Source: an uncultured Sphingorhabdus sp. (GTDB taxonomy: Bacteria; Pseudomonadota; Alphaproteobacteria; Sphingomonadales; Sphingomonadaceae). From it: a stretch of DNA of 64,000 bases. The notes beneath the pieces are model-generated. The model did no database searches. It worked only from the letters and a program-made list of their open reading frames with translations, and was not told the DNA's origin. A program made the position numbers and the translations under genes. This document shows positions 26,690 through 36,141 of the stretch, piece after piece. Position 1 is the stretch's first letter; every line of letters begins with the position of its first letter. The stretch spans positions 682,001 through 746,000 of the forward strand of contig CALMYW010000394.1 in NCBI GenBank assembly GCA_937873665.1. Reading direction: 5' to 3'.

Positions 26690-26980
26690 TTAATGGCTTG
26701 GTGCATTCTTGGCCATGCTTTCCTGCATCCGCTGCAACTGTTCGGGTGTGGCCTCCGTCTGATATTTCGCCTTCCATTCAGCAGGTGGCATGCCATGAAT
26801 CAGGGAGCGTGCTTCCTCCTTCGAAAGCTCTGGCTGCGCTTCCATCACCCAGTCGGCGAGGCAATTGCGGCAGAATCCGGCGAGACCCATCAGCTCGATA
26901 TTCTCCGCATCGTGGCGGTGCTGGAGATGTGCCACCAGCCGCCGAAACGCCGTTGCTGCCGCCTGATCACTGATTTGCAT
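26690..26980 (-). CDS. DUF1244 family protein
   Basis: 96 residues. Contains [33 protein letters not shown] and the C-terminal [12 protein letters not shown], the DUF1244 pattern found in alphaproteobacteria. The two closely spaced cysteines (CRNC) may bind metal. Start ATG 26980 with aaggga upstream; the frame is open far upstream but that is the antisense of pyk. Function unknown. Confidence 0.88.
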   Translation of the reverse strand: MQISDQAAATAFRRLVAHLQHRHDAENIELMGLAGFCRNCLADWVMEAQPELSKEEARSLIHGMPPAEWKAKYQTEATPEQLQRMQESMAKNAPSH

Positions 26981-27064
26981 AGCTATGCTCCCTTCCCGTT
27001 CCCGTTCCTCCCCGTTATGGGAGGCAAGAGAGACAAAATCCAGAGCGCGAAAGAGCCTTCCCAG

Positions 27065-28513
27065 ATGCAATATCACAAGCCGCGCATGCGCAAGGTCCGC
27101 ATTCTCGCCACGCTGGGCCCGGCGAGCGACACGCCGGAAATGATTGAGAAACTGTTCCGCGCAGGCGCCGATGCCTTCCGCGTCAATATGAGCCATGGCG
27201 AACAGGCCGATAAAACCCAGCTGATCGCCAATATCCGCGCGCTGGAAAAAGCCTACAACCGTCCGACGACGATCCTCGTTGACCTTCAGGGGCCAAAGCT
27301 GCGCGTCGGCACATTTGCAGGTGGCAAGGTAGAGCTCAAGACTGGCGAACCCTTCCGGCTCGACACCAACAAAAAAGTGGGAGACGCGACGCGCGTCCAT
27401 TTGCCGCATCCGGAAATCTTCGCCGCGCTCGAAATCGATACCCGTCTGTTGCTCGACGACGGCAAAGTGGTGTTGCGGGTTACCGACATCAGCCCCGACC
27501 ATATCGATACCAGTGTCGAGGTTGGCGGAATGCTCTCCGACCGCAAAGGGCTTAACGTACCCGATGTTGTCGTCCCCATTGCCGCACTGACTGACAAGGA
27601 CCGTTCGGATCTGGCCTTTGCATTGGAGCAGGGCGTCGATTGGGTCGCGATGTCGTTCGTCCAGCGACCAGAAGACGTGGCCGAGGGCAAAAAGCTGATC
27701 GGAGGCAAAGCGGCCTTGCTCGCCAAGATCGAAAAGCCCGCGGCCATCCACCGGCTCGAGGAAATCCTTGAACTGGCCGACGGCGTCATGGTGGCACGTG
27801 GCGATTTGGGCGTTGAACTGCCGCCCGAACAGGTTCCACCGCTGCAAAAGAAAATCGTTTCGACCGCGCGCCAGATGGGCAAGCCTGTGGTGGTGGCAAC
27901 GCAGATGCTCGAATCGATGATCGTCGCCCCGACGCCAACTCGCGCCGAAGTTTCGGACGTCGCGACCGCGATTTACGACGGTGCTGACGCCGTAATGCTC
28001 TCGGCCGAAACAGCAGCGGGCGCATGGCCGATTGAGGCCGTGTCGATCATGGACCGGATTGCCCAGCAGGTTGAAAGCGACCCCGACTTCTTCAAGCGAA
28101 TCCACTTTACCGAAACCCCCGCCGATGCCACCACCGCCGACGCGCTGGCCGAGGCGAGCGGGCGGATCGCCGATACAGTCGAAACCAGTGCGATTGTCTG
28201 CTTCACATCGTCCGGATCCACCGCACGTCGCATCTCGCGCGAGCGGCCCGCTGTGCCGGTTCTGGTGCTGACTGCGTCTAAAGCGACCGCACGCCGGCTG
28301 GGCCTGTTATGGGGTGCCTTTGCCGTCACCACCAAGGATATCGGCAGTTTCGAGGAAATGGTCGCCAAAGGGAAACGCATGGCGCTGCGCTATCACCTCG
28401 GTAGCGCTGGAGCGCGGCTGATCATGATGGCGGGCGTGCCCTTCGGGACACCGGGTTCAACCAACGTGCTGCACGTCGTCCGGCTGACGGGGGACGAGCT
28501 GAAAGGCCATTAA
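27065..28513 (+). CDS. pyk: Pyruvate kinase
   Basis: 482 residues. Converts phosphoenolpyruvate and ADP to pyruvate and ATP. Seen: RILATLGPASDTPEMIEKLF, FRVNMSHG, the active-site KIEKPAAI and MVARGDLGVELPPEQVP, and the C-terminal domain (VETSAIVCFTSSGSTARRIS). The start is uncertain: ATG 27065, ATG 27086 and ATG 27017 are all in frame; 27065 gives the usual short N-terminus. Confidence 0.95.
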   Translation: MQYHKPRMRKVRILATLGPASDTPEMIEKLFRAGADAFRVNMSHGEQADKTQLIANIRALEKAYNRPTTILVDLQGPKLRVGTFAGGKVELKTGEPFRLDTNKKVGDATRVHLPHPEIFAALEIDTRLLLDDGKVVLRVTDISPDHIDTSVEVGGMLSDRKGLNVPDVVVPIAALTDKDRSDLAFALEQGVDWVAMSFVQRPEDVAEGKKLIGGKAALLAKIEKPAAIHRLEEILELADGVMVARGDLGVELPPEQVPPLQKKIVSTARQMGKPVVVATQMLESMIVAPTPTRAEVSDVATAIYDGADAVMLSAETAAGAWPIEAVSIMDRIAQQVESDPDFFKRIHFTETPADATTADALAEASGRIADTVETSAIVCFTSSGSTARRISRERPAVPVLVLTASKATARRLGLLWGAFAVTTKDIGSFEEMVAKGKRMALRYHLGSAGARLIMMAGVPFGTPGSTNVLHVVRLTGDELKGH

Positions 28514-28517
28514 CCTA

Positions 28518-29561
28518 TCAGGGGATCAACAGGCTGCTGTCCCCATAGCTGTAGAACCGATAGCCCTTTTCGATGGCATGGGCATAAGCTGCCTGCATCG
28601 TCTCCAGCCCCATCAGCGCGCTGACGAGCATGAACAGGGTCGATTTGGGCAAATGGAAGTTTGTCATCAGCCCGTCAATTGCCTTGAAACGATAGCCGGG
28701 GGTGATGAAAATCGCCGTATCGCCCTCAAAAGACTGCACCAACCCGTCCGCGCTAGCGGCACTTTCGAGCAGGCGGAGTGAGGTGGTGCCAACAGCGATG
28801 ATGCGCCCGCCTTTTGCGCGTACCGCGTTCAGACGATCCGCAGTCGCAACGTCGATATGCCCCCATTCGCTGTGCATCTTGTGCGCTTCGGTATCCTCGG
28901 CTTTCACCGGCAGGAATGTACCCGCACCCACATGCAGCGTCAGCGTTTCATGGCCAATACCGGCTTCCGCCAGTGCTGCCATCAGCCGCGGCGTGAAATG
29001 CAGCGAAGCTGTTGGCGCCGCCACGGCGCCCTCTTTTTCCGCAAACATTGTTTGATAGTCGCTACGGTCCTGCGCGTCGGTCGGGCGCTTCCCCGCTATA
29101 TAGGGCGGCAACGGCATTTGGCCGGCGCGTTCGAGCAGCAGTTCGACCGGCTCATCGCCTTCAAAGTTCAGGATGAAACTGCCATCCTCCAACCGCTCCT
29201 GCGCGATAGCGGTCACTTCCGCACCGAATTCGATGCGGTCGCCTGCACGCAACCTTTTGGCGTTGCGGATAAACGCCTGCCAACGGCGCAAATCGATACG
29301 CTTGTGCAAGGTCGCGCCGATCCGTGCCTCTTCGCCCTTAAAGGTGCGACGTACGCCTTCCAACTGGGCCGGGATCACCTTCGTGTCGTTGAATACGAGG
29401 CAATCGCCCGCGCGCAGGCGCTTTGACAGGTCGAGGACATGGGCATCCTCCAGCCTTCCATCGCCCGAAACACATAACATCCGCGCGGCATCGCGCGGCG
29501 ATACCGGGCGCAGCGCTATCCGCTCCGATGGAAGTTCGAAATCGAACAGGTCGACGCGCAT
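28518..29561 (-). CDS. queA: tRNA preQ1(34) S-adenosylmethionine ribosyltransferase-isomerase QueA
   Basis: 347 residues. Makes epoxyqueuosine from preQ1 in tRNA. Motifs: [17 protein letters not shown] at the start, [42 protein letters not shown] and [17 protein letters not shown]. Convergent with pyk, 4 nt between stops. Confidence 0.96.
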   Translation of the reverse strand: MRVDLFDFELPSERIALRPVSPRDAARMLCVSGDGRLEDAHVLDLSKRLRAGDCLVFNDTKVIPAQLEGVRRTFKGEEARIGATLHKRIDLRRWQAFIRNAKRLRAGDRIEFGAEVTAIAQERLEDGSFILNFEGDEPVELLLERAGQMPLPPYIAGKRPTDAQDRSDYQTMFAEKEGAVAAPTASLHFTPRLMAALAEAGIGHETLTLHVGAGTFLPVKAEDTEAHKMHSEWGHIDVATADRLNAVRAKGGRIIAVGTTSLRLLESAASADGLVQSFEGDTAIFITPGYRFKAIDGLMTNFHLPKSTLFMLVSALMGLETMQAAYAHAIEKGYRFYSYGDSSLLIP

Positions 29562-29586
29562 CTCGCGTCTATCCTTTCGCTGGTTA

Positions 29587-30237
29587 TCAGTTCAGCGGTT
29601 TGCTGAGATCGTCGAGCGTGATCTGCGGCTCTGCTGCCGCTGTCGGCTTCGCCAGCGCTGCAAAATCAGGTGGCGGGATATTGTCCGCAGCGATCGAAGC
29701 CTGCACAATCTTGTCGGGCGTTGCAGGCGGTTCGCCACGCTGGATCGCGTCGACATATTGCATGCCCGCAATCACGCGCCCGAAAGCGGTATATTTGCCG
29801 TCAAGTGCAAAGCGCGGCAGAAAACAGATAAAGAACTGGCTGTTCGCGCTATCTTCGCTCTGGGCGCGCGCCATCGACACCGTTCCACGCAGATGGGGCA
29901 AGGCGTTGAATTCAGCCTTTAGATCAGGCAGTGGCGAGCCACCGGTTCCTGTGCCAGTCGGGTCACCGGTCTGCGCCATGAATCCATCAATAACGCGGTG
30001 GAAAACCACGCCATTATAGAAACCCTGCCGGGTCAAAGTTTTGATACGATCGACATGCGCTGGGGCAACATCTGCGAAGAGCTTTATTGAAACACGACCT
30101 CCGGTCGACAGGTCGAGATGCAGGATATTTTCGGCTTCGTTTGCCGCCGGTGCGGGCGTTGGCGCTGCCGGTTCCTGGGCGTTCGCCCATGCCGTTGCAA
30201 AAAGAGCTATCATGAAAAAGACGAAATTACGCAACAT
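29587..30237 (-). CDS. Periplasmic cyclophilin-type peptidylprolyl isomerase
   Basis: 216 residues. Signal peptide ([17 protein letters not shown]). Cyclophilin motifs: [20 protein letters not shown] (catalytic Arg in FHR), [23 protein letters not shown]. Assists folding of exported proteins. About 25 nt upstream of queA and probably co-transcribed with it. Confidence 0.92.
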   Translation of the reverse strand: MLRNFVFFMIALFATAWANAQEPAAPTPAPAANEAENILHLDLSTGGRVSIKLFADVAPAHVDRIKTLTRQGFYNGVVFHRVIDGFMAQTGDPTGTGTGGSPLPDLKAEFNALPHLRGTVSMARAQSEDSANSQFFICFLPRFALDGKYTAFGRVIAGMQYVDAIQRGEPPATPDKIVQASIAADNIPPPDFAALAKPTAAAEPQITLDDLSKPLN

Positions 30238-30389
30238 ATTGGAGATAACTCCCTGACTATGGTTCGCGCTTCCTTAGCCTTATCATCTGTCCTTGTCATG
30301 AACGAAGCGTAGCGAACGCAAAACGGTTGCCTTCTCAGTGGTTTCGCGACAAACAGATTGCGGGTGGCTAATTATTTGGAGGGATGCAG

Positions 30390-30938
30390 ATGCGGAAATT
30401 CCTGGTACTGGGCGCGACGAGCGCTGTTCTTGCGATTACGGCCTGTTCGGACAAGGGCGCCGACACAGATGGCGATGGCAAGGTTACCGCTGCGGAAGCG
30501 CAGAAAGAGCTTTCTAGCGGAGGCGCGATGGCAATGAAGCCGGGGATGTGGGAAGTCAAAATGACCTTCGACAGCATCGATGCGCCAGGCATGCCCGAAG
30601 CCGCAAAAGCCCAGATGACCAAGGCCATGGGCAGCGGTATGAGCGTGAAATCCTGCCTGACCAAAGAGCAGGCTGAAAATCCGGGCGCAGATTTCTTCGG
30701 TGGCGATGCCAGCGCCAATTGCAGCTTTGAACAACTCAACCGGTCAGGCAATAAGATGAGCGTTCAAATGACCTGCAAGCCGCAAGGCGACATGGTGATC
30801 TCCAGCAAGATGGACGGCAGCTTCGAAGCAGAAACCTATTCAATGACGATGGAACAGAAGACTTCCGGAACACCGATGGGTGCTGTCACTATGAAGGGCA
30901 AGATCGAAGGCAAACGGATTGGCGATTGCCCGGCCTGA
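30390..30938 (+). CDS. DUF3617 lipoprotein with an EF-hand-like loop (copy 1)
   Basis: 182 residues. Lipobox AITAC, then directly an EF-hand-like acidic loop (DTDGDGKVTAAE), then a DUF3617 domain (MKPGMWEVKMTF, SCLTKEQAENPGADFFGG, MKGKIEGKRIGDC). Start is fixed by ggaggg at 30378-30383: it abuts the ATG at 30384 and is 6 nt before the ATG at 30390, so 30390 is used. Forms a tandem pair with the next gene. Function unknown. Confidence 0.85.
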   Translation: MRKFLVLGATSAVLAITACSDKGADTDGDGKVTAAEAQKELSSGGAMAMKPGMWEVKMTFDSIDAPGMPEAAKAQMTKAMGSGMSVKSCLTKEQAENPGADFFGGDASANCSFEQLNRSGNKMSVQMTCKPQGDMVISSKMDGSFEAETYSMTMEQKTSGTPMGAVTMKGKIEGKRIGDCPA

Positions 30939-30940
30939 CC

Positions 30941-31495
30941 ATGACAAAGAAAGCCAAGCGACTTTCTGTAATCGGGTTGCTGGCCCTTGTGGCCGGTTGC
31001 AGCGATAATTCCGATGTGAACGGCGACGGCACGGTGTCGCGGACCGAGCGCGCGGCCGAAATGCGGCGGGACGGCTATCTCGCTATGCAGCCGGGCCGTT
31101 GGCGCATGAACTTCACTTTCACCGATATCGAGGTGCCGCGCCTTGGCGAGGGCGAAAAAGCCAATATCAAGGCAGAGCTGGCCAAGGGTGCATCGGGCCT
31201 TTCCTGCCTCAGCGAACAGGATGCGGCCAAACCGGGACCGGACTTTTTTGGAGGCGAAGGGGCCGAGGACTGCAGTTACAACACATTCGATATTGCCGGA
31301 AACCGGGTCAATATGGCGCTGGTTTGCGGCATGGGCGATCTGGGCAAAGCCGAGATGAAGCTTGATGGGACAATTGGCGACAGCGAATTCCAGTTCGACA
31401 CCGATCTCGCGGTGCAAGTGCCGATGGCTGGCAAAATTAAGCTTAAAGGTGCGATGACTGGCAAATATGAGGGCGAATGCCGCGGCGACGAATAG
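30941..31495 (+). CDS. DUF3617 lipoprotein with an EF-hand-like loop (copy 2)
   Basis: 184 residues, paralogue of the previous gene: lipobox ALVAGC, acidic loop DVNGDGTVSRTE, then MQPGRWRMNFTF, SCLSEQDAAKPGPDFFGGEG and LKGAMTGKYEGEC. Starts 2 nt after the first copy's stop and overlaps the serine-hydrolase gene by 19 nt. The loop follows the lipid-attachment Cys almost at once. Confidence 0.85.
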   Translation: MTKKAKRLSVIGLLALVAGCSDNSDVNGDGTVSRTERAAEMRRDGYLAMQPGRWRMNFTFTDIEVPRLGEGEKANIKAELAKGASGLSCLSEQDAAKPGPDFFGGEGAEDCSYNTFDIAGNRVNMALVCGMGDLGKAEMKLDGTIGDSEFQFDTDLAVQVPMAGKIKLKGAMTGKYEGECRGDE

Positions 31496-32616
31496 CATCG
31501 ACGGCGTTCTTTGCCGGTCTCGCTGCTTTGACAGTCGGGCAATCTGTTGCCTTTGCCCAAACCAAACTGCCCGAACCGGCAAAGGTACGCGTCGATTTTT
31601 CGACTAAGGCTGTCACTGTTCGCAAGATGGAAGGCGAGGCCGGAGTAATAGGTCGCAAGGTCGGCGCTGACGACCCTGTGAGGGTCGCGTCGATTTCAAA
31701 ACTGGTAACCGCAATCGCCGTCATGCGCCTCGTTGACGAAGGGCGTATCAATCTCGACCGCGACATAAGCGCTTATTTGGGATTCGCGGTGCGCAATCCG
31801 GCATTTCCTGACCGACCGGTGACATTGCGTCACCTGCTGAGTCACACGTCGGGCATCAGGGATAGCATCGATTATCTGCTGCCACTGGACGGGAGCCTGC
31901 AAGCTATACTTTCCAATCCGGACATTTGGCATTCTGGTTACAAGCCTGGCGACTATTTCAGCTATGCAAACCTCAACTCGCCGGTCATCGCAGCGACGAT
32001 TGAGGCGGTGACTCGAGAGCGTTTCGACCGGATCGTAGCGAAAAAAGTGCTGCAGCCGTTGCGGATCGACGGCTGTTTCAACTGGGGTGCAGGATGCAGC
32101 CCAGGTCGGCGCGCGGAAGCCGTGACTTTGTTGCGCAGCAACGGCGATCTCGCTCGCGATGCAGCGATAAGCGGTGCCGATCCCTGCCCTGTGCTCCCGG
32201 CGAGCAGCGGCAATTGTGATTTGGCGCGGTATAAAATCGGCAGGAACGGATCATCTTTCAGCCCGCAAGGTGGGCTTCGGATCTCCGCGCAGGATCTCGC
32301 AAAAATCGGCCAATTGCTGCTAAACGGTGGACGGCCCTTGCTGTCTGAAAAAGCGTTCGCCGAAATGACCAAAATGCAGTGGCGGTATAATGGCATCAAT
32401 GGCGATACAGACCGCGGCTATTTCCAGGCCTATGGCTTAGGCGTGCACATTCACACCGATGGCCGGGGATCAACCTGGATCGGCCATGTCGGCGAAGCTT
32501 ATGCTTTGCGGGCTGGACTGTGGGTCAATCCGGAAACCCGGAAAGGCTTCGCCCAATATGTAACCATGGTCCCCGCAGAAACGCCTATCGGCCATTGCCT
32601 TGAAACCTGTCCGTGA
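31477..32616 (+). CDS. Exported class C beta-lactamase-like serine hydrolase
   Basis: 379 residues with a signal peptide (STAFFAGLAALTVGQSVAFAQ). Penicillin-binding-protein fold: SxxK in VASISKLVTAIA, YxN in FSYANLNS, and a C-terminal HIHTDGRGSTWIGHVG in place of the KTG box. LRHLLSHTSGIRD is typical of the beta-lactamase class C/esterase group. Probably an esterase or peptidase of the periplasm. gaggg lies just before the ATG. Confidence 0.85.
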   Translation: MPRRRIASTAFFAGLAALTVGQSVAFAQTKLPEPAKVRVDFSTKAVTVRKMEGEAGVIGRKVGADDPVRVASISKLVTAIAVMRLVDEGRINLDRDISAYLGFAVRNPAFPDRPVTLRHLLSHTSGIRDSIDYLLPLDGSLQAILSNPDIWHSGYKPGDYFSYANLNSPVIAATIEAVTRERFDRIVAKKVLQPLRIDGCFNWGAGCSPGRRAEAVTLLRSNGDLARDAAISGADPCPVLPASSGNCDLARYKIGRNGSSFSPQGGLRISAQDLAKIGQLLLNGGRPLLSEKAFAEMTKMQWRYNGINGDTDRGYFQAYGLGVHIHTDGRGSTWIGHVGEAYALRAGLWVNPETRKGFAQYVTMVPAETPIGHCLETCP

Positions 32617-32644
32617 TAGTCTTCGCGGAAACAGGGAGGAAATC

Positions 32645-33982
32645 ATGAACATCGGACGATTCTTGCTCACCGCTTCTGCGGCACTAGCCGTGATCGCGAC
32701 ACCGGCGGCGGCAAAGCCCGATTATGCGGGCGATGTTAAAGCGGATTATGACAAATCATTAGGCGCGCTTTGGGATCATTTCCATCGCAACCCCGAACTG
32801 TCCTTCCGCGAGTTCAAGACTGCGGCGCGGATGGCGCAGGAGTTGCGCGCGATCCCCGGCATGGTGGTAACTGAAAAGGTCGGGCAAACCGGTGTGGTCG
32901 GCGTTCTCAAAAATGGCGACGGTCCTGTCGTTCTGGTTCGCGCCGATATGGACGGGTTGCCGGTGCAGGAACGGTCTGGCTATGCCAATGCCTCAACCGT
33001 GCGTCAGGTTGGTGTCGATGGGCTTGAAATGCCAGTCATGCACGCCTGCGGCCATGATGTACACATCACTTCGCTTGTCGGCACGGCTCGCCAACTGGCG
33101 CGGATGAAAGATCGCTGGAAGGGCACCGTGCTGTTCATCGTGCAGCCGGCCGAAGAACGTGTCGGTGGTGCAAACGCCATGGTCAAGGACGGACTCTACA
33201 CCCGCTTCCCGAAGCCCAATTATGCGCTGGCTTTCCACGTGGCCGCCGAACTGGAAACAGGCAAGATAGCCGCATCGGAAGGTATCCAATATTCGTCTGC
33301 CGACAGCGTCGACATTCGCGTTCCCGGCATCGCAACGCACGGCGCGGCACCGCACCTCGGCCGCGATCCGGTCTATATTGCATCACAAATCGTGGTTGGT
33401 CTGCAATCGATCATCAGCCGCGAAAAGGGCCCACTGGAACCCGGCGTGATCACGGTCGGTGCCTTCCATGCGGGGCAAAAGCACAACATCATTTCCGAAC
33501 ATGCTGACTTGCAGGTCACCGTGCGTGCCAACAGCCAGGAAGTACGCGACCAGTTGATTGCTTCTATCGAGCGCGTCGCTGTCGGCATCGGCCGCGCCCA
33601 TGGCCTGCCCGAAGATAAACTGCCCATCGTCAAGGTTACCGAGACTACGCCGGTGACTGTGAACGATGCCGCGCTCGCCCGCCGCCTGAATACGGCGATT
33701 GGTGACGCGCTTGGCAAGGATGTTGTCGTCCCCTTCCGTCAGACCAATATGGGTGCCGAAGACTTCGCCTTCTTTGTCGATCCTTCCTTTGGCATTCCGG
33801 GCTATTATTTCGGCGTTGGTGGCACCAATCCCGAATGGATCAAGGCTGCAAAAAATGGCGGCCCACCAGTTGCCGGACATCACTCGCCGCTGTTCAAGAT
33901 TGATCCCGAACCGTCGGTGCGTCTGGGCGTCGAGGCGATGACGGCCGCTGTGCTTGATCTGCTGAAGCCCGGGCAGAACTGA
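32645..33982 (+). CDS. Exported M20 family amidohydrolase/peptidase
   Basis: 445 residues. Signal peptide (LLTASAALAVIATPAAAKP). M20D-type motifs: WDHFHRNPELSFREF, VLVRADMDGLPV, MHACGHDVHITSLVG, PAEERVGGANAMV, and the C-terminal TNMGAEDFAFF. A metal-dependent aminoacylase or peptidase, here periplasmic. Start 32645 has gggagga 5-8 nt before it, unlike the longer in-frame start. Confidence 0.92.
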   Translation: MNIGRFLLTASAALAVIATPAAAKPDYAGDVKADYDKSLGALWDHFHRNPELSFREFKTAARMAQELRAIPGMVVTEKVGQTGVVGVLKNGDGPVVLVRADMDGLPVQERSGYANASTVRQVGVDGLEMPVMHACGHDVHITSLVGTARQLARMKDRWKGTVLFIVQPAEERVGGANAMVKDGLYTRFPKPNYALAFHVAAELETGKIAASEGIQYSSADSVDIRVPGIATHGAAPHLGRDPVYIASQIVVGLQSIISREKGPLEPGVITVGAFHAGQKHNIISEHADLQVTVRANSQEVRDQLIASIERVAVGIGRAHGLPEDKLPIVKVTETTPVTVNDAALARRLNTAIGDALGKDVVVPFRQTNMGAEDFAFFVDPSFGIPGYYFGVGGTNPEWIKAAKNGGPPVAGHHSPLFKIDPEPSVRLGVEAMTAAVLDLLKPGQN

Positions 33983-34101
33983 ACTTAGACCTTGGCGGCG
34001 CGTTGGCTTATCCCATTCGCCACTGCGCTGTTGCTGGCTGCGCTCGTCGTTCGGCTTTGGGCCAAATTTGGGAGAGGGCGACGAGCGCAGCCAGTCTGAG
34101 A

Positions 34102-34287
34102 TCAGGCTGGTTTGGGGGACTTGCGACCCTTGGCCACCAGCGTCTGCAACTTATCCTTTACGGCGAGCTTCATACGCTTCAGCCGCTGGATTCGGGTAAA
34201 ACTTGGCCAGTTGCTGCGCATTTCCGCGCGCAGCTCTTCATCGAGCTTCTGGTGATATTGCATCAGGCGGAATGTACGTTCCGACAT
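34102..34287 (-). CDS. YdcH/DUF465 family small protein
   Basis: 61 residues, one long helical hairpin: LMQYHQKLDEELRAEMRS, RIQRLKRMKLAVKDKLQ. DUF465 proteins are small, coiled-coil-like and of unknown role, common in alphaproteobacteria. tcctct region (aagagga on the minus strand) precedes the ATG. Confidence 0.85.
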   Translation of the reverse strand: MSERTFRLMQYHQKLDEELRAEMRSNWPSFTRIQRLKRMKLAVKDKLQTLVAKGRKSPKPA

Positions 34288-34456
34288 GTCTTTCTCCTCT
34301 TGAACAATGGGTGTTCAATCGGAGCTCCGGCGTCGGGAAGGGGCATTCGGGGGAAACAGGGACCGCAAACCCAAGCACCGGAGATCCGATGCGGCCGACA
34401 TCACGTTCCTTCCGAAGAAGCGAGCGCCAGAGGGGCCCGGTCCGCAGGAGCAAATT

Positions 34457-34471
34457 AGAGCGATTCGCTCT
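34457..34471. terminator. Possible terminator downstream of dapD
   Basis: agagcga-t-tcgctct hairpin 48 nt past the dapD stop; a ttttatt run follows on the plus strand and aattt on the minus strand. The rest of 34288-34518 shows no gene. Confidence 0.4.
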
Positions 34472-34518
34472 TTTATTGCAAGCGAAACCGGATGCAGTTC
34501 GTCGAAATATAAACGCAG

Positions 34519-35358
34519 TCAGTCGCGCAGCAGCTCGTTAATCGCTGTTTTCGAACGGGTTTGGGCATCGACCCGTTTGACGATCACGGCGCAGGCAAGG
34601 CTTGGGCCAGGAGAGCCGTCGGGAAGCGGCTTGCCGGGCAGCGCGCCAGGGACCACCACCGAATAAGACGGCACACGGCCAACAAAGACTTCGCCGGTTG
34701 CGCGGTCGATAATCTTGGTGGTCGAGGACAGGAATACACCCATAGCCAGCACTGCGCCTTGCTCGACGATAACGCCTTCGACGACTTCCGAACGCGCCCC
34801 GATGAAGCAATCATCTTCGATAATCACCGGGCCTGCCTGCAGCGGCTCCAACACGCCGCCTATGCCGACGCCACCCGACAGGTGCACATTTTTGCCGATT
34901 TGCGCGCAGCTGCCCACGGTTGCCCAGGTGTCGACCATGCTGTTTTCATCGACATAGGCACCCAGATTCACAAAGCTGGGCATCAGCACCACGCCCTTGC
35001 CGATATGCGCGCTGTGACGGACGATGCTGCCCGGAACGGCGCGGAAACCGGCGTCGCGAAAGCGGTTTTCACCCCAACCCGCAAATTTGGACGGCACCTT
35101 GTCCCACCAGTGTGATCCGCCGGGGCCGCCCGGAATGGTCTCCATATCGTTGAGACGAAAGGACAGGAGGACGGCTTTCTTCAGCCATTGGTTGACCTGC
35201 CAATTGCCATCGACCTTTTCCGCCACGCGACGCTGCCCACTATCGAGCAGATTGAGTGCCTCAACGACTGCCGCACGCACTTCACCACCGGTGCCGATGG
35301 TGATGCCATCGCGCTCTTCCCAGGCCTTTTCGATTGTCATTTGCAGTGCTTCGGTCAT
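34519..35358 (-). CDS. dapD: 2,3,4,5-tetrahydropyridine-2,6-dicarboxylate N-succinyltransferase
   Basis: 279 residues. Step of lysine/diaminopimelate synthesis, fitting lysC in the same window. Left-handed beta-helix of hexapeptide repeats ([61 protein letters not shown]). The ATG overlaps the stop of the HAD gene by 4 nt. Confidence 0.96.
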   Translation of the reverse strand: MTEALQMTIEKAWEERDGITIGTGGEVRAAVVEALNLLDSGQRRVAEKVDGNWQVNQWLKKAVLLSFRLNDMETIPGGPGGSHWWDKVPSKFAGWGENRFRDAGFRAVPGSIVRHSAHIGKGVVLMPSFVNLGAYVDENSMVDTWATVGSCAQIGKNVHLSGGVGIGGVLEPLQAGPVIIEDDCFIGARSEVVEGVIVEQGAVLAMGVFLSSTTKIIDRATGEVFVGRVPSYSVVVPGALPGKPLPDGSPGPSLACAVIVKRVDAQTRSKTAINELLRD

Positions 35359-36035
35359 TTCAATTCCTTTTCTCCAGCCAGCCAGCTGGCCACATCTGCT
35401 ATTTCATGGTCGACATAGTGCGGGCGCGCATCGGCGGATTCGGCGTCGCCGTTATGATTAACCCAAATAGTCGTCATGCCCAGCGATTTGGCTGGTTCCA
35501 GATTATGCGCCGAGTCTTCGACAAACAATGCTGACGTCGGCTCGATACCCAACTGCGTGCAAAGCGCATCATAACTATCCGTCGCCGGTTTCGGCTTGTG
35601 CTCCATCCGGTGAATGTCGAAAATATCTTCAAAAACCCCGTCCAGGCCGCGCGCCACGAGCACGCGTTGCGCATAAGGCGCATCCGCATTGGTGAAGATC
35701 AGCTTTCGGCCCGGCAATGTCTCTATCCCCGCCCGCAACCGTTCGCAGGGCTGCAGCAGCGACATATCGACATCATGGACGAAATCCAGATAGCCGTGCG
35801 GATCGACGCCATGTTCGGCCATCAGCCCGCCCAGCGTCGTTCCATATTTGCGCCAATAATCGTACCGGATCTTGTGCGCGCGTTCACCGTCGACCTTGAA
35901 ATAATCTTCGACATAAGCCGCAATCCGATTGCGCACCTGCTCCATGATATTATGCTCCGGCGCGTAAAGCGTCAGATCCAGATCGAATATCCAGGTATCG
36001 ACATGGCCGAAGTCGGGATGGGTCGCGGGAGACAT
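35355..36035 (-). CDS. HAD-family pyrimidine 5'-nucleotidase
   Basis: 226 residues. HAD motifs: [10 protein letters not shown] (motif I), KLIFTNAD (II), [13 protein letters not shown] (III), [12 protein letters not shown] (IV). The layout matches the SDT1/PhoP-like pyrimidine 5'-nucleotidases that often precede dapD in this group. ATG 36035 is preferred to a TTG 12 codons upstream. Confidence 0.9.
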   Translation of the reverse strand: MSPATHPDFGHVDTWIFDLDLTLYAPEHNIMEQVRNRIAAYVEDYFKVDGERAHKIRYDYWRKYGTTLGGLMAEHGVDPHGYLDFVHDVDMSLLQPCERLRAGIETLPGRKLIFTNADAPYAQRVLVARGLDGVFEDIFDIHRMEHKPKPATDSYDALCTQLGIEPTSALFVEDSAHNLEPAKSLGMTTIWVNHNGDAESADARPHYVDHEIADVASWLAGEKELK

Positions 36036-36141
36036 CGCCGCCCCGTTAACTACAGGTATCAAATCTCGCAAGGTTCATCTGTGGTAAGGCTGGCGCAAGC
36101 GAGTCCGAAGTAATATCGTAGGTTATAGTTTGGGGAATGAA

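Noticed and set aside
26364..26777. Upstream extension of the YbjQ frame through gapR
   Set aside because: Overlaps gapR in another frame; the ATG at 26363 has a strong aggaggag site.
26981..28105. Long upstream extension of the DUF1244 frame
   Set aside because: It is antisense to pyk; DUF1244 starts at 26980 with its own ribosome site.
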